Source: Burkholderia sp. OK233
GTDB lineage: Bacteria > Pseudomonadota > Gammaproteobacteria > Burkholderiales > Burkholderiaceae
Length of the DNA stretch: 64,000 nucleotides
Assembly (NCBI RefSeq): GCF_900230185.1
Contig: NZ_OCSR01000001.1
Coordinates: forward strand, 4,588,001 to 4,652,000
Reading direction: 5' to 3'
Part shown: piece by piece, positions 17,163-25,906 of the stretch
Layout of the letters: every line of letters starts with the position of its first letter
Numbering within the stretch: position 1 is the stretch's first letter
Notes under the pieces: generated by a model
What the model saw: only the letters and a program-made list of their open reading frames with translations
Databases searched by the model: none
What the model was told of the DNA's origin: nothing
Made by a program: the position numbers and the translations under genes

Positions 17163-17351
17163 CGTGTCTCCATATCGATCAGGGGTTCGCAACCATTCTG
17201 AGTGTAAAACAATCCGCACGATCGTGCGTTTTTATTGATCGAAGCCGGTTCGTGCGCGGTCGATACCCATCGGCGCGGGCCCCGGCGCGTGCGCTTTGCA
17301 TGGGATGCGCGCACGACCTGCCGTGTCGTTCGCGTGCCTTCTTTCCTCGGT

Positions 17352-17357
17352 TACAAT
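17352..17357 (+). promoter_or_regulatory. -10 box TACAAT six nt before the surE ATG
   Basis: TACAAT-N6-ATG, the same geometry as at dnaX. There is no Shine-Dalgarno sequence, and transcription would start at or next to the ATG. Confidence 0.55.
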
Positions 17358-17363
17358 CGCCGC

Positions 17364-18122
17364 ATGCGAATCCTACTCAGCAATGACGACGGTTATCTGG
17401 CGCCCGGCCTTGCCGCGCTTTACGAAGCGCTCAAGCCGATCGCGGACGTCACCGTGATGGCCCCCGAGCAGAACTGCAGCGGCGCGTCCAATTCCTTGAC
17501 GCTGTCGCGTCCGCTTTCGGTGCTGCGCTCGGCGAACGGTTTCTACTACGTCAACGGCACGCCAACCGACTCGGTGCACATCGCACTGACCGGTATGCTG
17601 GACCACACGCCAGACCTCGTCGTCTCAGGCATCAACAACGGCCAGAACATGGGCGAGGACACGCTCTATTCGGGCACCGTCGCCGCCGCCACCGAAGGCA
17701 TCATGTTCGGCGTGCCGGCCATCGCTTTCTCGCTGGTCGACAAAGACTGGGTGCATATCGAAGACGCTGCGCGCGTGGCCGCCGAGATCGTCGCGCACTA
17801 CCTCAAGCAACCGTTGCCGGGGTATCCGCTCCTGAACGTCAATATTCCGAACCTGCCGTACGAGCAACTCGGCGGTTGGCATATCACGCGTCTTGGCAAG
17901 CGGCATCCGTCGCAGCCGGTGATCCGCCAGACCAACCCGCGCGGCGAACCGATCTACTGGATCGGTCCGTCGGGCAGCGCGCGTGACGCGAGCGAAGGCA
18001 CCGACTTCCACGCTGTCGCCAACGGCCAGGTGTCGATCACGCCGTTGCAGCTCGACCTGACCCACACGCAAATGCTGCCCGCAGCGCGCGACTGGGCGCG
18101 CGCCGGCAGCGGCGCTTCATGA
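17364..18122 (+). CDS. surE: 5'/3'-nucleotidase SurE
   Basis: A 252-residue metal-dependent nucleotidase, equal in length to the E. coli protein (253). The N terminus MRILLSNDDGYLAPG contains the paired aspartates that bind the metal, and SGINNGQNMGEDTLYSGTVA forms the active-site loop. It dephosphorylates nucleoside monophosphates and helps stationary-phase survival. An upstream in-frame start at 17235 is rejected because a -10 box lies inside that extension. The stop overlaps the pcm start by 4 nt (ATGA), so the genes are translationally coupled. Confidence 0.97.
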   Translation: MRILLSNDDGYLAPGLAALYEALKPIADVTVMAPEQNCSGASNSLTLSRPLSVLRSANGFYYVNGTPTDSVHIALTGMLDHTPDLVVSGINNGQNMGEDTLYSGTVAAATEGIMFGVPAIAFSLVDKDWVHIEDAARVAAEIVAHYLKQPLPGYPLLNVNIPNLPYEQLGGWHITRLGKRHPSQPVIRQTNPRGEPIYWIGPSGSARDASEGTDFHAVANGQVSITPLQLDLTHTQMLPAARDWARAGSGAS

Positions 18123-19210
18123 CGAGCGAGCGCGCAAAGCGCTTTCCGCTCGGCCTCGAGGACCTGGTGCGCGAGCCGCGCCGGCCCGAAGGGCGTCCGG
18201 GCGAAGTGCGCGCAGCGGCACTTGCCGCGAGCGCGGCGCTGAACGCACGCCAGCAACCGGCGAAGAACTCGCCGCTCGGCTCTGCGGGGAAGACCCAGGC
18301 GAAGTCGCCGGCGAGAGCGCAGACCCAATCGCAAGCGACGGCGCAAGCAAAGCCGCAGGCGAAGGCGCCGATCAAGGCGCCGGTGAACTCGACGCTGAAC
18401 TCGCCTGTCAGCGCCCAGGCCAAGCCGCAAGCCAAACCACACGCAACAGCCGTCGGGCAAGGTTCGGCTGCGCGCGCCGCGCCAAAACCGGCGCCGGTGA
18501 ACAAGCCCGCCGCCAAACTCAACGAGCGCGCCGCTGTGCCGAATGTCGCGTTGAACGGCGCTTTGGCGCTGACTTCGGAACGGGTTCGCGAACGGATGGT
18601 CGAACGCCTGCGTGCGAACGGCGTAACCGATCAGCGCGTGTTGAATGCGATGTCGGTGGTGCCGCGCCACATGTTCGTCGACCCGGGCCTCGCGGCCCAG
18701 GCCTACGAAGATGGCGCGCTGCCGATCGGCCATCACCAGACGATTTCCAAGCCCTCGGTGGTCGCGCGGATGATCGAACTGGCGGCCGCCGGCCGTGCGT
18801 TGAACAACGTGCTCGAAATCGGCACGGGTTGCGGCTATCAGGCGGCGGTGCTGAGCCAGGTCGCGCGTGATGTCTATTCGATCGAACGCATCAAGCCGCT
18901 GTCCGAACGCGCGAAGACAAACTTGCGTCCGCTGCGCATTCCGAACATCCGGCTGCACTACGGCGATGGCCGGCTGGGGTTGCCGTCGGCGGCGCCGTTC
19001 GACGCGATCGTGATCGCCGCAGCCGGGCTCGACGTACCGCAAGCATTACTTGAACAACTCGCGATCGGCGGCCGTCTGGTCGCGCCGGTCGGCTCGCAGG
19101 AAGGCCAGAATCAGGTGCTGACTCTGGTCGAACGCCTCGGACCCGCGCAGTGGCGCGAGTCGCGGCTTGATCGCGTTTTCTTTGTACCCTTAAAATCCGG
19201 AGTGATTTGA
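18119..19210 (+). CDS. pcm: Protein-L-isoaspartate O-methyltransferase with long N-terminal extension
   Basis: A 363-residue protein. The C-terminal 210 residues are the SAM-dependent repair methylase: HHQTISKP binds substrate, and EIGTGCGYQAAVLSQ is the SAM loop. It methylates isoaspartyl residues in damaged proteins. The first 150 residues are a low-complexity Ala/Lys/Gln/Pro region with repeated AKPQAK units. This is absent from the E. coli enzyme (208 residues) and probably disordered. The ATG overlaps the surE stop and no later start has better support, so the extension appears genuine. Confidence 0.93.
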   Translation: MTSERAKRFPLGLEDLVREPRRPEGRPGEVRAAALAASAALNARQQPAKNSPLGSAGKTQAKSPARAQTQSQATAQAKPQAKAPIKAPVNSTLNSPVSAQAKPQAKPHATAVGQGSAARAAPKPAPVNKPAAKLNERAAVPNVALNGALALTSERVRERMVERLRANGVTDQRVLNAMSVVPRHMFVDPGLAAQAYEDGALPIGHHQTISKPSVVARMIELAAAGRALNNVLEIGTGCGYQAAVLSQVARDVYSIERIKPLSERAKTNLRPLRIPNIRLHYGDGRLGLPSAAPFDAIVIAAAGLDVPQALLEQLAIGGRLVAPVGSQEGQNQVLTLVERLGPAQWRESRLDRVFFVPLKSGVI

Positions 19211-19215
19211 CACCG

Positions 19216-20142
19216 ATGAGTATGTTGCGCGCGATGCAAAGAACCAGACTGACTATCCCCATGACCGTAACCCAGCGTAGCGTGTGCGTGCTCGCCTTGT
19301 CCCTGTTGATGTCGGCCTGTGCGACCCGCCTCGATCAGGCGCCGGTCGTCGACCGCTCCGGCAGCGGTGCGCTCGGCACGCAAGCCGCGCAGCAACCGGC
19401 CGTGCCGCTCGGACCGCCGCCGCCGGGCTACTACCGCGTGAAGCCGGGCGATACGCTGTATCGGATCGCGCTGGAGAACGGCCAGAACTACCGCGATATT
19501 TCGACGTGGAACAATCTCACTAACCCGAATCAGATCGAAGTCGATCAGTTGCTGCGCGTCGTGCCGCCAGGCGCGAACACCGCCGCACTGACGCCGGGCG
19601 TGTCGACGGCGCCGATCGGCGGCGGTGGCGCGGTGCAGAGCGCGCCGCTTGGCAGTACGCCGCCGGCGGCAGGCGTCGCGGCGCCGCCGATCTATGGTTC
19701 GGGTGCGAACAACGCGTCGCTAACACCGCCGGCCAGTCCGGGTGCAGCGAGCGACTCGAGCGCCGGCGCGTCCGGCAACGTGGCGTTCTCATGGCCGGTG
19801 CGTGGACCGATGCTCGGCACGTTCAACGATTCGACCAACAAGGGTATTAATATCGGCGGCGCGGCTGGGGATCCGATTAAGGCTTCGGCGGATGGGCGCG
19901 TGGTCTATGCCGGAAATGGGCTGCGTGGTTACGGCAATCTCATTATCATCAAGCATGATGCAACTTATCTCACGGCGTATGCACACAACCGCGCTTTGAT
20001 GGTAAAAGAGGGAGATGCGGTGACCAAAGGGCAGAAGATCGCCGAGATGGGCAATAGCGATTCCGACCGCGTGATGTTGCATTTCGAAGTTCGCCGTCAG
20101 GGTAAACCTGTCGACCCACTGAAGTATTTGCCGCCGCAATAA
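19216..20142 (+). CDS. nlpD: Murein hydrolase activator NlpD (LysM, LytM lipoprotein)
   Basis: A 308-residue outer-membrane lipoprotein. The signal ends in the lipobox LMSAC. A LysM peptidoglycan-binding domain follows (YYRVKPGDTLYRIA). After a Gly/Ala/Pro-rich linker comes a C-terminal LytM/M23 domain whose usual first zinc-ligand position reads KGINIGG, without His or Asp. This marks the degenerate, non-catalytic NlpD type that activates AmiC-like amidases during division. An ATG at 19261 would give a cleaner signal peptide (MTVTQRSVCVLALSLLMSAC) and may be the real start. The rpoS gene follows after 11 bp; in related bacteria an rpoS promoter lies inside nlpD. Confidence 0.93.
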   Translation: MSMLRAMQRTRLTIPMTVTQRSVCVLALSLLMSACATRLDQAPVVDRSGSGALGTQAAQQPAVPLGPPPPGYYRVKPGDTLYRIALENGQNYRDISTWNNLTNPNQIEVDQLLRVVPPGANTAALTPGVSTAPIGGGGAVQSAPLGSTPPAAGVAAPPIYGSGANNASLTPPASPGAASDSSAGASGNVAFSWPVRGPMLGTFNDSTNKGINIGGAAGDPIKASADGRVVYAGNGLRGYGNLIIIKHDATYLTAYAHNRALMVKEGDAVTKGQKIAEMGNSDSDRVMLHFEVRRQGKPVDPLKYLPPQ

Positions 20143-20153
20143 GCGATACGACC

Positions 20154-21224
20154 ATGCCGAAATCGAAGCGCCGCCTGCCGCAAGCCGAGTCTGAGACGAT
20201 TAGCCGCGTCACGCCCGCTTCGGTGGAGGAAAGCGGCGCTTCGGAAGTGGAAGAAGAGATCGCCGAGGAGCGCGATCTCGACGAACGCCAGGGCGGCGCG
20301 GAAGAACCCAGCGAGGCTCGCGAAGTCCCGCCCGACGCGGACGATTTTCGCGCGCTTCTGCAAGCCGAGCTGACGGCCGACACGATTCAGCACTACCTGA
20401 ATCGCATCAGCGTCAAGCCGCTTCTGACCGTCGAGGAAGAGCAGAAGTATTCGCGTCTGGCCAAGGCGGGCGAGTTCGAAGCGCGGCAAGTAATGATCGA
20501 GCGCAATTTGCGGCTTGTCGTCAGCATCGCGAAGGGTTACCTGAACCGCGGCGTGCCGCTGCTCGATCTGATCGAAGAGGGCAATCTCGGCCTGATGCAC
20601 GCCATCGAGAAATTCGATCCCACGCGCGGCTTCCGTTTCTCGACGTATGCCACGTGGTGGATTCGCCAGAGCATCGAGCGCGCGATCATGAACCAGGCGC
20701 GCACGGTGCGTTTGCCGGTGCACGTGATCCGTGAGCTCAATCAGGTGCTGCGCGCCAAGCGCCATCTGGAAAAGAATTCGATGAATTCCGGCGAAGCCGC
20801 CGAGCGCCGCGACGCCAGCATCGACGACATTGCCTATCTGACCGGCAAGACCACCGACGAAGTCACCGACATTCTCGCGCTGAACGAACACACCGCGTCG
20901 CTTGACGCGCCGCTCGATCTCGACCCGGCGAGCAGCCTGCTCGACCTGCTGTCCGACGACCAAAGCCAGTCGCCGGATGCCGAAGTGCAGCACCGCGAGC
21001 TGGAAACGCTCACGCGTGCGTGGCTCGCGCGGCTGTCGGACAAGCATCGTCATGTAATCGAACGTCGTTTCGGGCTCAACCATATCGAGCCCGCCACGCT
21101 CGAAGAGCTGGCCGACGAAATGGGCCTCACGCGCGAGCGTGTGCGCCAGATCCAACAGGAAGCGCTGGTGCGGCTGAAGCGCTTCTTTGCCTCCAACGGT
21201 GTTCGGAAGGACGCCGTTCTATAA
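20154..21224 (+). CDS. rpoS: RNA polymerase sigma factor RpoS
   Basis: A 356-residue sigma-70-family factor for stationary phase and stress. After an acidic, poorly conserved N terminus (about 60 residues) come region 1.2, region 2 (YATWWIRQSIERAIMNQART, core promoter -10 recognition), region 3, and region 4.2 (EELADEMGLTRERVRQIQQE) for the -35 element. Length and position after nlpD distinguish it from RpoD and RpoH. The next gene starts 5 bp after its stop. Confidence 0.96.
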   Translation: MPKSKRRLPQAESETISRVTPASVEESGASEVEEEIAEERDLDERQGGAEEPSEAREVPPDADDFRALLQAELTADTIQHYLNRISVKPLLTVEEEQKYSRLAKAGEFEARQVMIERNLRLVVSIAKGYLNRGVPLLDLIEEGNLGLMHAIEKFDPTRGFRFSTYATWWIRQSIERAIMNQARTVRLPVHVIRELNQVLRAKRHLEKNSMNSGEAAERRDASIDDIAYLTGKTTDEVTDILALNEHTASLDAPLDLDPASSLLDLLSDDQSQSPDAEVQHRELETLTRAWLARLSDKHRHVIERRFGLNHIEPATLEELADEMGLTRERVRQIQQEALVRLKRFFASNGVRKDAVL

Positions 21225-21228
21225 CCTG

Positions 21229-22005
21229 ATGACACCGATTCTTGTTTTCGACATCGAGACGATTCCCGATGTCGCCGGCATTCGCCGCCTCGAAGATCTG
21301 CCCGCCACGCTGAGCGACGCCGAAGTCGCCGAGCACGCTTTTGCGGCGCGCCGCGAAAAGACCGGCCGCGATTTCCTGCCGCACCACCTGCAGCGGATCG
21401 CCGCCATTTCCTGTGTGTTCCGCGACAACAACGGTTTCCGTGTGCGCTCGCTCGGCACGCTGGAAGACGGCGAGGCCGCGCTCGTGCAGTCGTTTTATCG
21501 CGTGATCGAAAAGTACACACCACAGCTCGTGTCGTGGAACGGCGGTGGGTTCGACCTGCCGGTCCTGAACTACCGCGCGCTGGTCAACGGCATTCCCGCC
21601 TCCCGTTTCTGGGACCTCGGCGATGACGACCGCGAGTTCAAGTGGAACAACTACATCAGCCGCTATCACGCGCGTCACACGGATCTGATGGACGTGCTGG
21701 CGATGTATCAGGCCCGCGCCAATGCGCCGCTCGACGCGCTCGCGAAGATGTGCGGCTTCCCAGGCAAGATGGGCATGGACGGCAGCCAGGTGTGGCACGC
21801 ATACCAGGAAGGGCGCATCGACGAAATCCGCAATTATTGCGAGACCGACGTCGTCAATACTTACCTGTTGTATTGCCGCTTCCAGTTGATCCGTGGCGCC
21901 TTCTCGGCCGAAGAGTACGCGGATGAGATCAACCTGGTCAAAAATGCGTTGGCGCTGGAAGCGGCGCCGCAATGGGCCGAGTATCTGGCCGCATTCGATC
22001 AGTAA
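21229..22005 (+). CDS. 3'-5' exonuclease related to the PolB exonuclease domain
   Basis: A 258-residue DEDDy-type exonuclease. The first motif is FDIETIPD near the N terminus (D8, E10), and SWNGGGFDLPVLNYRAL carries the second. The later motif contains YCETDVVNTYLLY. It resembles the stand-alone exonuclease of family B polymerases found in many proteobacteria; the in vivo substrate is unclear. ATG at 21229 is used because the upstream in-frame start lies inside rpoS. It lies 5 bp after rpoS and is probably co-transcribed. Confidence 0.88.
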   Translation: MTPILVFDIETIPDVAGIRRLEDLPATLSDAEVAEHAFAARREKTGRDFLPHHLQRIAAISCVFRDNNGFRVRSLGTLEDGEAALVQSFYRVIEKYTPQLVSWNGGGFDLPVLNYRALVNGIPASRFWDLGDDDREFKWNNYISRYHARHTDLMDVLAMYQARANAPLDALAKMCGFPGKMGMDGSQVWHAYQEGRIDEIRNYCETDVVNTYLLYCRFQLIRGAFSAEEYADEINLVKNALALEAAPQWAEYLAAFDQ

Positions 22006-22195
22006 GCCGCTTATTGGTCTTGTAACGTAGCCGTTCGCCACGCACTAACGCGGTTGAGCGCCTGAAGGCAGCCGCCGTAGTGCGAAATCGTGCGCAAGCG
22101 CCACGGTTCGCCTTATGCTAATCGTGAAGCGATCGGTGCGCGCGGCGCTTCGTCTACAATCTCGCCTTTCCCCCAAGTTTGTCAGGAAGTCGCAG

Positions 22196-23614
22196 GTGTC
22201 CCGAACTGCTCCACAACGTCGCTCTCCCAAGCGCCAGAAGGCGCCCGCTCCGGTGAAAGCGCGCGTCATTACCGGCAATGAGCCGATCATCGAAATCGTT
22301 TCGCTCGACATGGAAGCGCGCGGCGTGGGCCGCATCGAGAGCGAAGACGGCACGCCGGGCAAGGTAGTTTTTGTCGAAGGCGCGTTGCCCGGCGAGCGTG
22401 TCAGCTACTCGACGCATCGCAGCAAGCCGAAATTCGAGCAGGCTGAGGTCGTCCAGGTGTTCCGCGAAAGCGTGATGCGCACCAAGCCGAAATGCGCCTA
22501 CTTTGATACCTGCGGCGGTTGTTCGATGCAGCATCTCGACATCCGCGCCCAGATTGCCGTCAAGCAGCGCGTGCTCGAAGACAATTTCCAGCATCTGGCC
22601 AAGCTGCGGCCGGAGACGGTGTACCGGCCGATTCACGGGCCGGCGTGGGGATACCGCTACCGCGCGCGTCTGGCTGTACGCTATCTGCCGGAAAAGGGCG
22701 GCATGCGCATCGGCTTCTACGAGAAGAAGAGCGGCTTTATCGCCGACATGAAGACCTGCGAGGTGCTGCCGCCGCATGTGTCGGCAATGCTGATGCCGCT
22801 GCGTTTCATGGTCCGCAAACTGTCGATTTACGATCGCATGCCGCAGATCGAGCTCGCGGTCGGCTCGTCGGTCACCGCGCTGGTGCTGCGCAATCTCGCG
22901 CCGATCACGGCAGCCGACGAACAGGTGCTGCGCGATTTTGCCGACGAACACAAGGTCCAGTGGTGGTTGCAGCCGGGCGGTTCTGACACGGTTACGCCGT
23001 TTTATCCGCTCGACGTGCAGCTCGACTACACGCTGCCGGAATTCAACATCCGGATGCCGTTCAAACCGACCGATTTCACCCAGGTGAATCACGCGATCAA
23101 CCGCGTGCTGGTGAGCCGCGCACTGCGTCTGCTGGCCCCGGCCAGCACGGACCGCGTGCTCGATCTGTTCTGCGGAATCGGCAATTTCACGCTGCCGCTC
23201 GCGCGGATTTCGAAGGAAGTGGTGGGTATCGAAGGCAGTGACGTGCTGACTTCGCGCGCGCTTGCCAATGCCGAGCTGAACGGTGTGGCGGCGCATACCT
23301 CGTTCGCCTGCCGCAACCTGTTCGAAGTCACCGCCGACGACATGCGCGCGCTCGGACATTTCGACAAATTCCTCGTCGACCCGCCGCGCGAAGGCGCGCT
23401 GGCTGTCGCCAAGGCACTCGCGGAGATCGCGCAGAGCGGTAATGGGCCGCTGCCCAAGCGTATCGTGTACGTGTCGTGCAACCCGGCAACGCTCGCACGC
23501 GATGCGAGCCTGCTCGTTCACGATGCCGGTTATCGGCTGGTTGGGGCGGGTGTGGTGAACATGTTCCCGCACACCTCGCACGTGGAGTCGATTGCGTTGT
23601 TCGAGCGAGACTGA
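22196..23614 (+). CDS. rlmD: 23S rRNA (uracil(1939)-C(5))-methyltransferase
   Basis: A 472-residue RNA methyltransferase. An N-terminal TRAM domain is followed by the iron-sulfur cysteines C100, C106 and C109 (CAYFDTCGGC), the SAM loop DLFCGIGNFTLPLA and the catalytic cysteine in VSCNPATLARD. It methylates U1939 of 23S rRNA. I choose GTG at 22196, with AGGA 8 nt upstream. The in-frame ATG at 22115 is rejected because a TACAAT -10 box (22155-22160) lies inside the extension. A strong terminator follows. Confidence 0.94.
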   Translation: MSRTAPQRRSPKRQKAPAPVKARVITGNEPIIEIVSLDMEARGVGRIESEDGTPGKVVFVEGALPGERVSYSTHRSKPKFEQAEVVQVFRESVMRTKPKCAYFDTCGGCSMQHLDIRAQIAVKQRVLEDNFQHLAKLRPETVYRPIHGPAWGYRYRARLAVRYLPEKGGMRIGFYEKKSGFIADMKTCEVLPPHVSAMLMPLRFMVRKLSIYDRMPQIELAVGSSVTALVLRNLAPITAADEQVLRDFADEHKVQWWLQPGGSDTVTPFYPLDVQLDYTLPEFNIRMPFKPTDFTQVNHAINRVLVSRALRLLAPASTDRVLDLFCGIGNFTLPLARISKEVVGIEGSDVLTSRALANAELNGVAAHTSFACRNLFEVTADDMRALGHFDKFLVDPPREGALAVAKALAEIAQSGNGPLPKRIVYVSCNPATLARDASLLVHDAGYRLVGAGVVNMFPHTSHVESIALFERD

Positions 23615-23662
23615 GGGCGCCGGTTGCCGGCTGGTGCTGAATAGGCTGGCGGCGCACGACAC

Positions 23663-23702
23663 AAACAGAAACGCCACGACCGAAGTCGTGGCGTTTCTGT
23701 TT
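23663..23702. terminator. Bidirectional terminator between rlmD and bamD
   Basis: A perfect 18-bp stem (23663-23680 with 23685-23702) closes on the tetraloop CGAA, with AAA and TTT at the ends. It lies between convergent genes and can serve both. Confidence 0.92.
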
Positions 23703-23720
23703 AAAGCAGCTAATCGAGGC

Positions 23721-24581
23721 TTAGAACTGCCACCACGACTTTTCCTTACCCGGCCTTGCATGGCCCGTGATATACGGGCTGTCAGGGAAGGTGCCGGCCA
23801 GAATGCGCTTCGTGTCATCCGCCAGTTGCGGCTGGTTCAGCTTCTCATACGACAGCATCATGATGTGCAGTGCGTCTTCGATAGCCGGAGCGTTCTTGTA
23901 TTCCTTCAATGCCAGTTGCGCGCGGTTGATCGCGGCGACGTAGGCGCCACGGCGGTAGTAATAATCCGCCGCGTGGACTTCATGCGACGCCAGCGCGTTC
24001 ACGATATAGCGCATGCGTTGCGCGGCGTCCGGCGCATACTTGCTGTTCGGGTACTTGTCGACCACGATCTTGAACGCGTCATACGACTCGCGCAGCGACT
24101 TCGGATCGCGCTCGCTCATGTCCTGGCCGGAGAAGCGGCCGAACAGACCGAGGTCGTCGTTGAAGTGGATCATGCCCTTCAGGTAGTACGCGTAGGCGAT
24201 GTCCGGGTGATCCGGGTGCAGCTGGATGAAGCGGTCGATCGCCTGGTCGGCGGCAGCGTTTTCGTTATCTTTCCAGTTGCAATACGCGACGTTGATCTGT
24301 GCTTGCTGGGCAAAGTGGCCGAACGGATCGCGGCCTTCGAGCATCTCGAAATACTTGGCGCACTTGCCGAAATCACCACCGCTCAGAGCGTCGTTCGCCT
24401 CCGTATATAATTTGTTGTTGTTCCACGTAGCCGTCTCGTCAGTCTTTTCCGGCAGGCCGTGGCAAGCCGCAACAACGGCGACGGCTGCGGCGCACGCAAT
24501 GTATCCGGCCACTTTCCGGGCCATCTTCTTGATGACCGCCAAATTGATCGCCGCTTTAGTGATGGTGTTCAAGGCTCGCAT
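23721..24581 (-). CDS. bamD: Outer membrane protein assembly factor BamD
   Basis: A 286-residue outer-membrane lipoprotein of the BAM complex, which folds beta-barrel proteins. The signal segment ends VAVVAACHG, with the lipidated cysteine at 40. The mature part is a series of TPR helices (for example LYTEANDALSGGDFGKCAKYF). An internal ATG at 24524 (MARKVAGYIACAAAV) would give a signal peptide of normal length and may be the true start. It is divergent from rluD with 38 bp between the two, so the promoters overlap. Confidence 0.94.
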   Translation of the reverse strand: MRALNTITKAAINLAVIKKMARKVAGYIACAAAVAVVAACHGLPEKTDETATWNNNKLYTEANDALSGGDFGKCAKYFEMLEGRDPFGHFAQQAQINVAYCNWKDNENAAADQAIDRFIQLHPDHPDIAYAYYLKGMIHFNDDLGLFGRFSGQDMSERDPKSLRESYDAFKIVVDKYPNSKYAPDAAQRMRYIVNALASHEVHAADYYYRRGAYVAAINRAQLALKEYKNAPAIEDALHIMMLSYEKLNQPQLADDTKRILAGTFPDSPYITGHARPGKEKSWWQF

Positions 24582-24619
24582 TTTCCAGTCTAGCTTTACG
24601 TCCAGGTGACCCAGACTCA

Positions 24620-25906
24620 ATGACCCGCTCAAATACTCCTGGTACCGCAACCGGTGCCGGGAATAGCAACAAAGATTATAGCGTAAGCGCTGACCCCTCC
24701 GACGCATTGGGCGTCGACTCGCTCGACGACGATCTCGGCAGCGACGCTCTCGCCTCCGCCGGCCCGCAAAGCAGGGTGCCGACGGTGGCGAGCCCCGTGG
24801 CGGACGAGTCGCCGCGCAGCGTCGTCGTGCCCGACGAAATGGCCGGCGAACGCCTCGACAAGGTGCTCGCCCGAGTCTTTCCGGAGTTTTCACGTAACCG
24901 GCTGCAAAGCTGGATCGAGTCGGAGCGGGTGCGCATCGACGGCAAGCCGGCCAAAATCCGCCAGCCGGTGCCGCTTGGCGCGACTATCGAGCTCGTGCCC
25001 GATCTGCTGCCGGAGCAACTCGCGTTCACGCCCGAGCCGGTGCCGCTCGAGATTGTCTACGAGGACGACACGCTGGTGGTCATCAACAAGCCGGCCGGCA
25101 TGGTCGTGCATCCGGCGGCCGGCAACTGGAGCGGCACCGTCCTGAACGGCCTGCTGTACCGCTATGGCGACGCCGCGGCAGGCCTGCCGCGCGCCGGTAT
25201 CGTTCATCGGCTCGACAAGGAAACGTCTGGTCTGATGGTGGTGGCGCGTACGCTCGAGGCACAGACGGATCTGGTGCGCCAACTCCAGGCACGCACGGTG
25301 AAGCGCCGTTATCTCGCGCTGGTGTGGGGCAACATGCCCGAAGAGGGAACGATCGACGCGCCGATTGGCCGCGATCCGCGCGAACGCACGCGCATGGCGG
25401 TGGTGACGAGCGCGTCGGGCAAGGCTGCGCGCACGCATTTCCGGCGTGTGGATACGGCGATCTGGCAGCGTCAGCCGGTCACCGCGATTCATTGCGATCT
25501 GGAAACCGGCCGCACCCATCAGATTCGCGTGCACTGCGCGCATATCGGCCATCCGCTGCTCGGCGATCCGATTTATGGGCGTGCACGCGGCAAGCGCTCT
25601 GTGACGCCGTTGCCGGACGGTTTCGCGCGTCAGGCGCTGCATGCATGGCGCCTCGGCCTGATCCACCCGCAAACCGGCCGGACCATGCAATGGCGCGCCG
25701 ATGCACCGGAAGACATGCAGGTGCTGTCGGCGGCGCTTGGCCTCGGGCGCGACGATGCAGGCGATTTCGACGAGACGTACTACGAGGAAGACGACTACGA
25801 CGCCTCGTCGGACGACGATATGGATGAAGGCGGCGCACACGGCGACGGCGATCACGACGAAGACCAGGATCACGACGACGAACCCGACGAGGACGGTCAC
25901 GCATGA
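24620..25906 (+). CDS. rluD: 23S rRNA pseudouridine synthase RluD with acidic tail
   Basis: A 428-residue RluA-family enzyme that makes pseudouridines 1911, 1915 and 1917 in 23S rRNA. After about 65 non-conserved residues comes the S4 RNA-binding domain (GERLDKVLARVFPEFSRNRL). The catalytic block is HRLDKETSGLMVV, with catalytic D199. The last 50 residues are an extreme Asp/Glu-rich tail with histidines, not present in the E. coli enzyme. The stop overlaps the pgeF start by 4 nt, indicating translational coupling. Confidence 0.95.
   Translation: MTRSNTPGTATGAGNSNKDYSVSADPSDALGVDSLDDDLGSDALASAGPQSRVPTVASPVADESPRSVVVPDEMAGERLDKVLARVFPEFSRNRLQSWIESERVRIDGKPAKIRQPVPLGATIELVPDLLPEQLAFTPEPVPLEIVYEDDTLVVINKPAGMVVHPAAGNWSGTVLNGLLYRYGDAAAGLPRAGIVHRLDKETSGLMVVARTLEAQTDLVRQLQARTVKRRYLALVWGNMPEEGTIDAPIGRDPRERTRMAVVTSASGKAARTHFRRVDTAIWQRQPVTAIHCDLETGRTHQIRVHCAHIGHPLLGDPIYGRARGKRSVTPLPDGFARQALHAWRLGLIHPQTGRTMQWRADAPEDMQVLSAALGLGRDDAGDFDETYYEEDDYDASSDDDMDEGGAHGDGDHDEDQDHDDEPDEDGHA

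Noticed and set aside
22154..23818. A 554-codon open frame on the minus strand
   Set aside because: It is antisense to rlmD, which has all its motifs. The composition is Arg/His-rich without domains.
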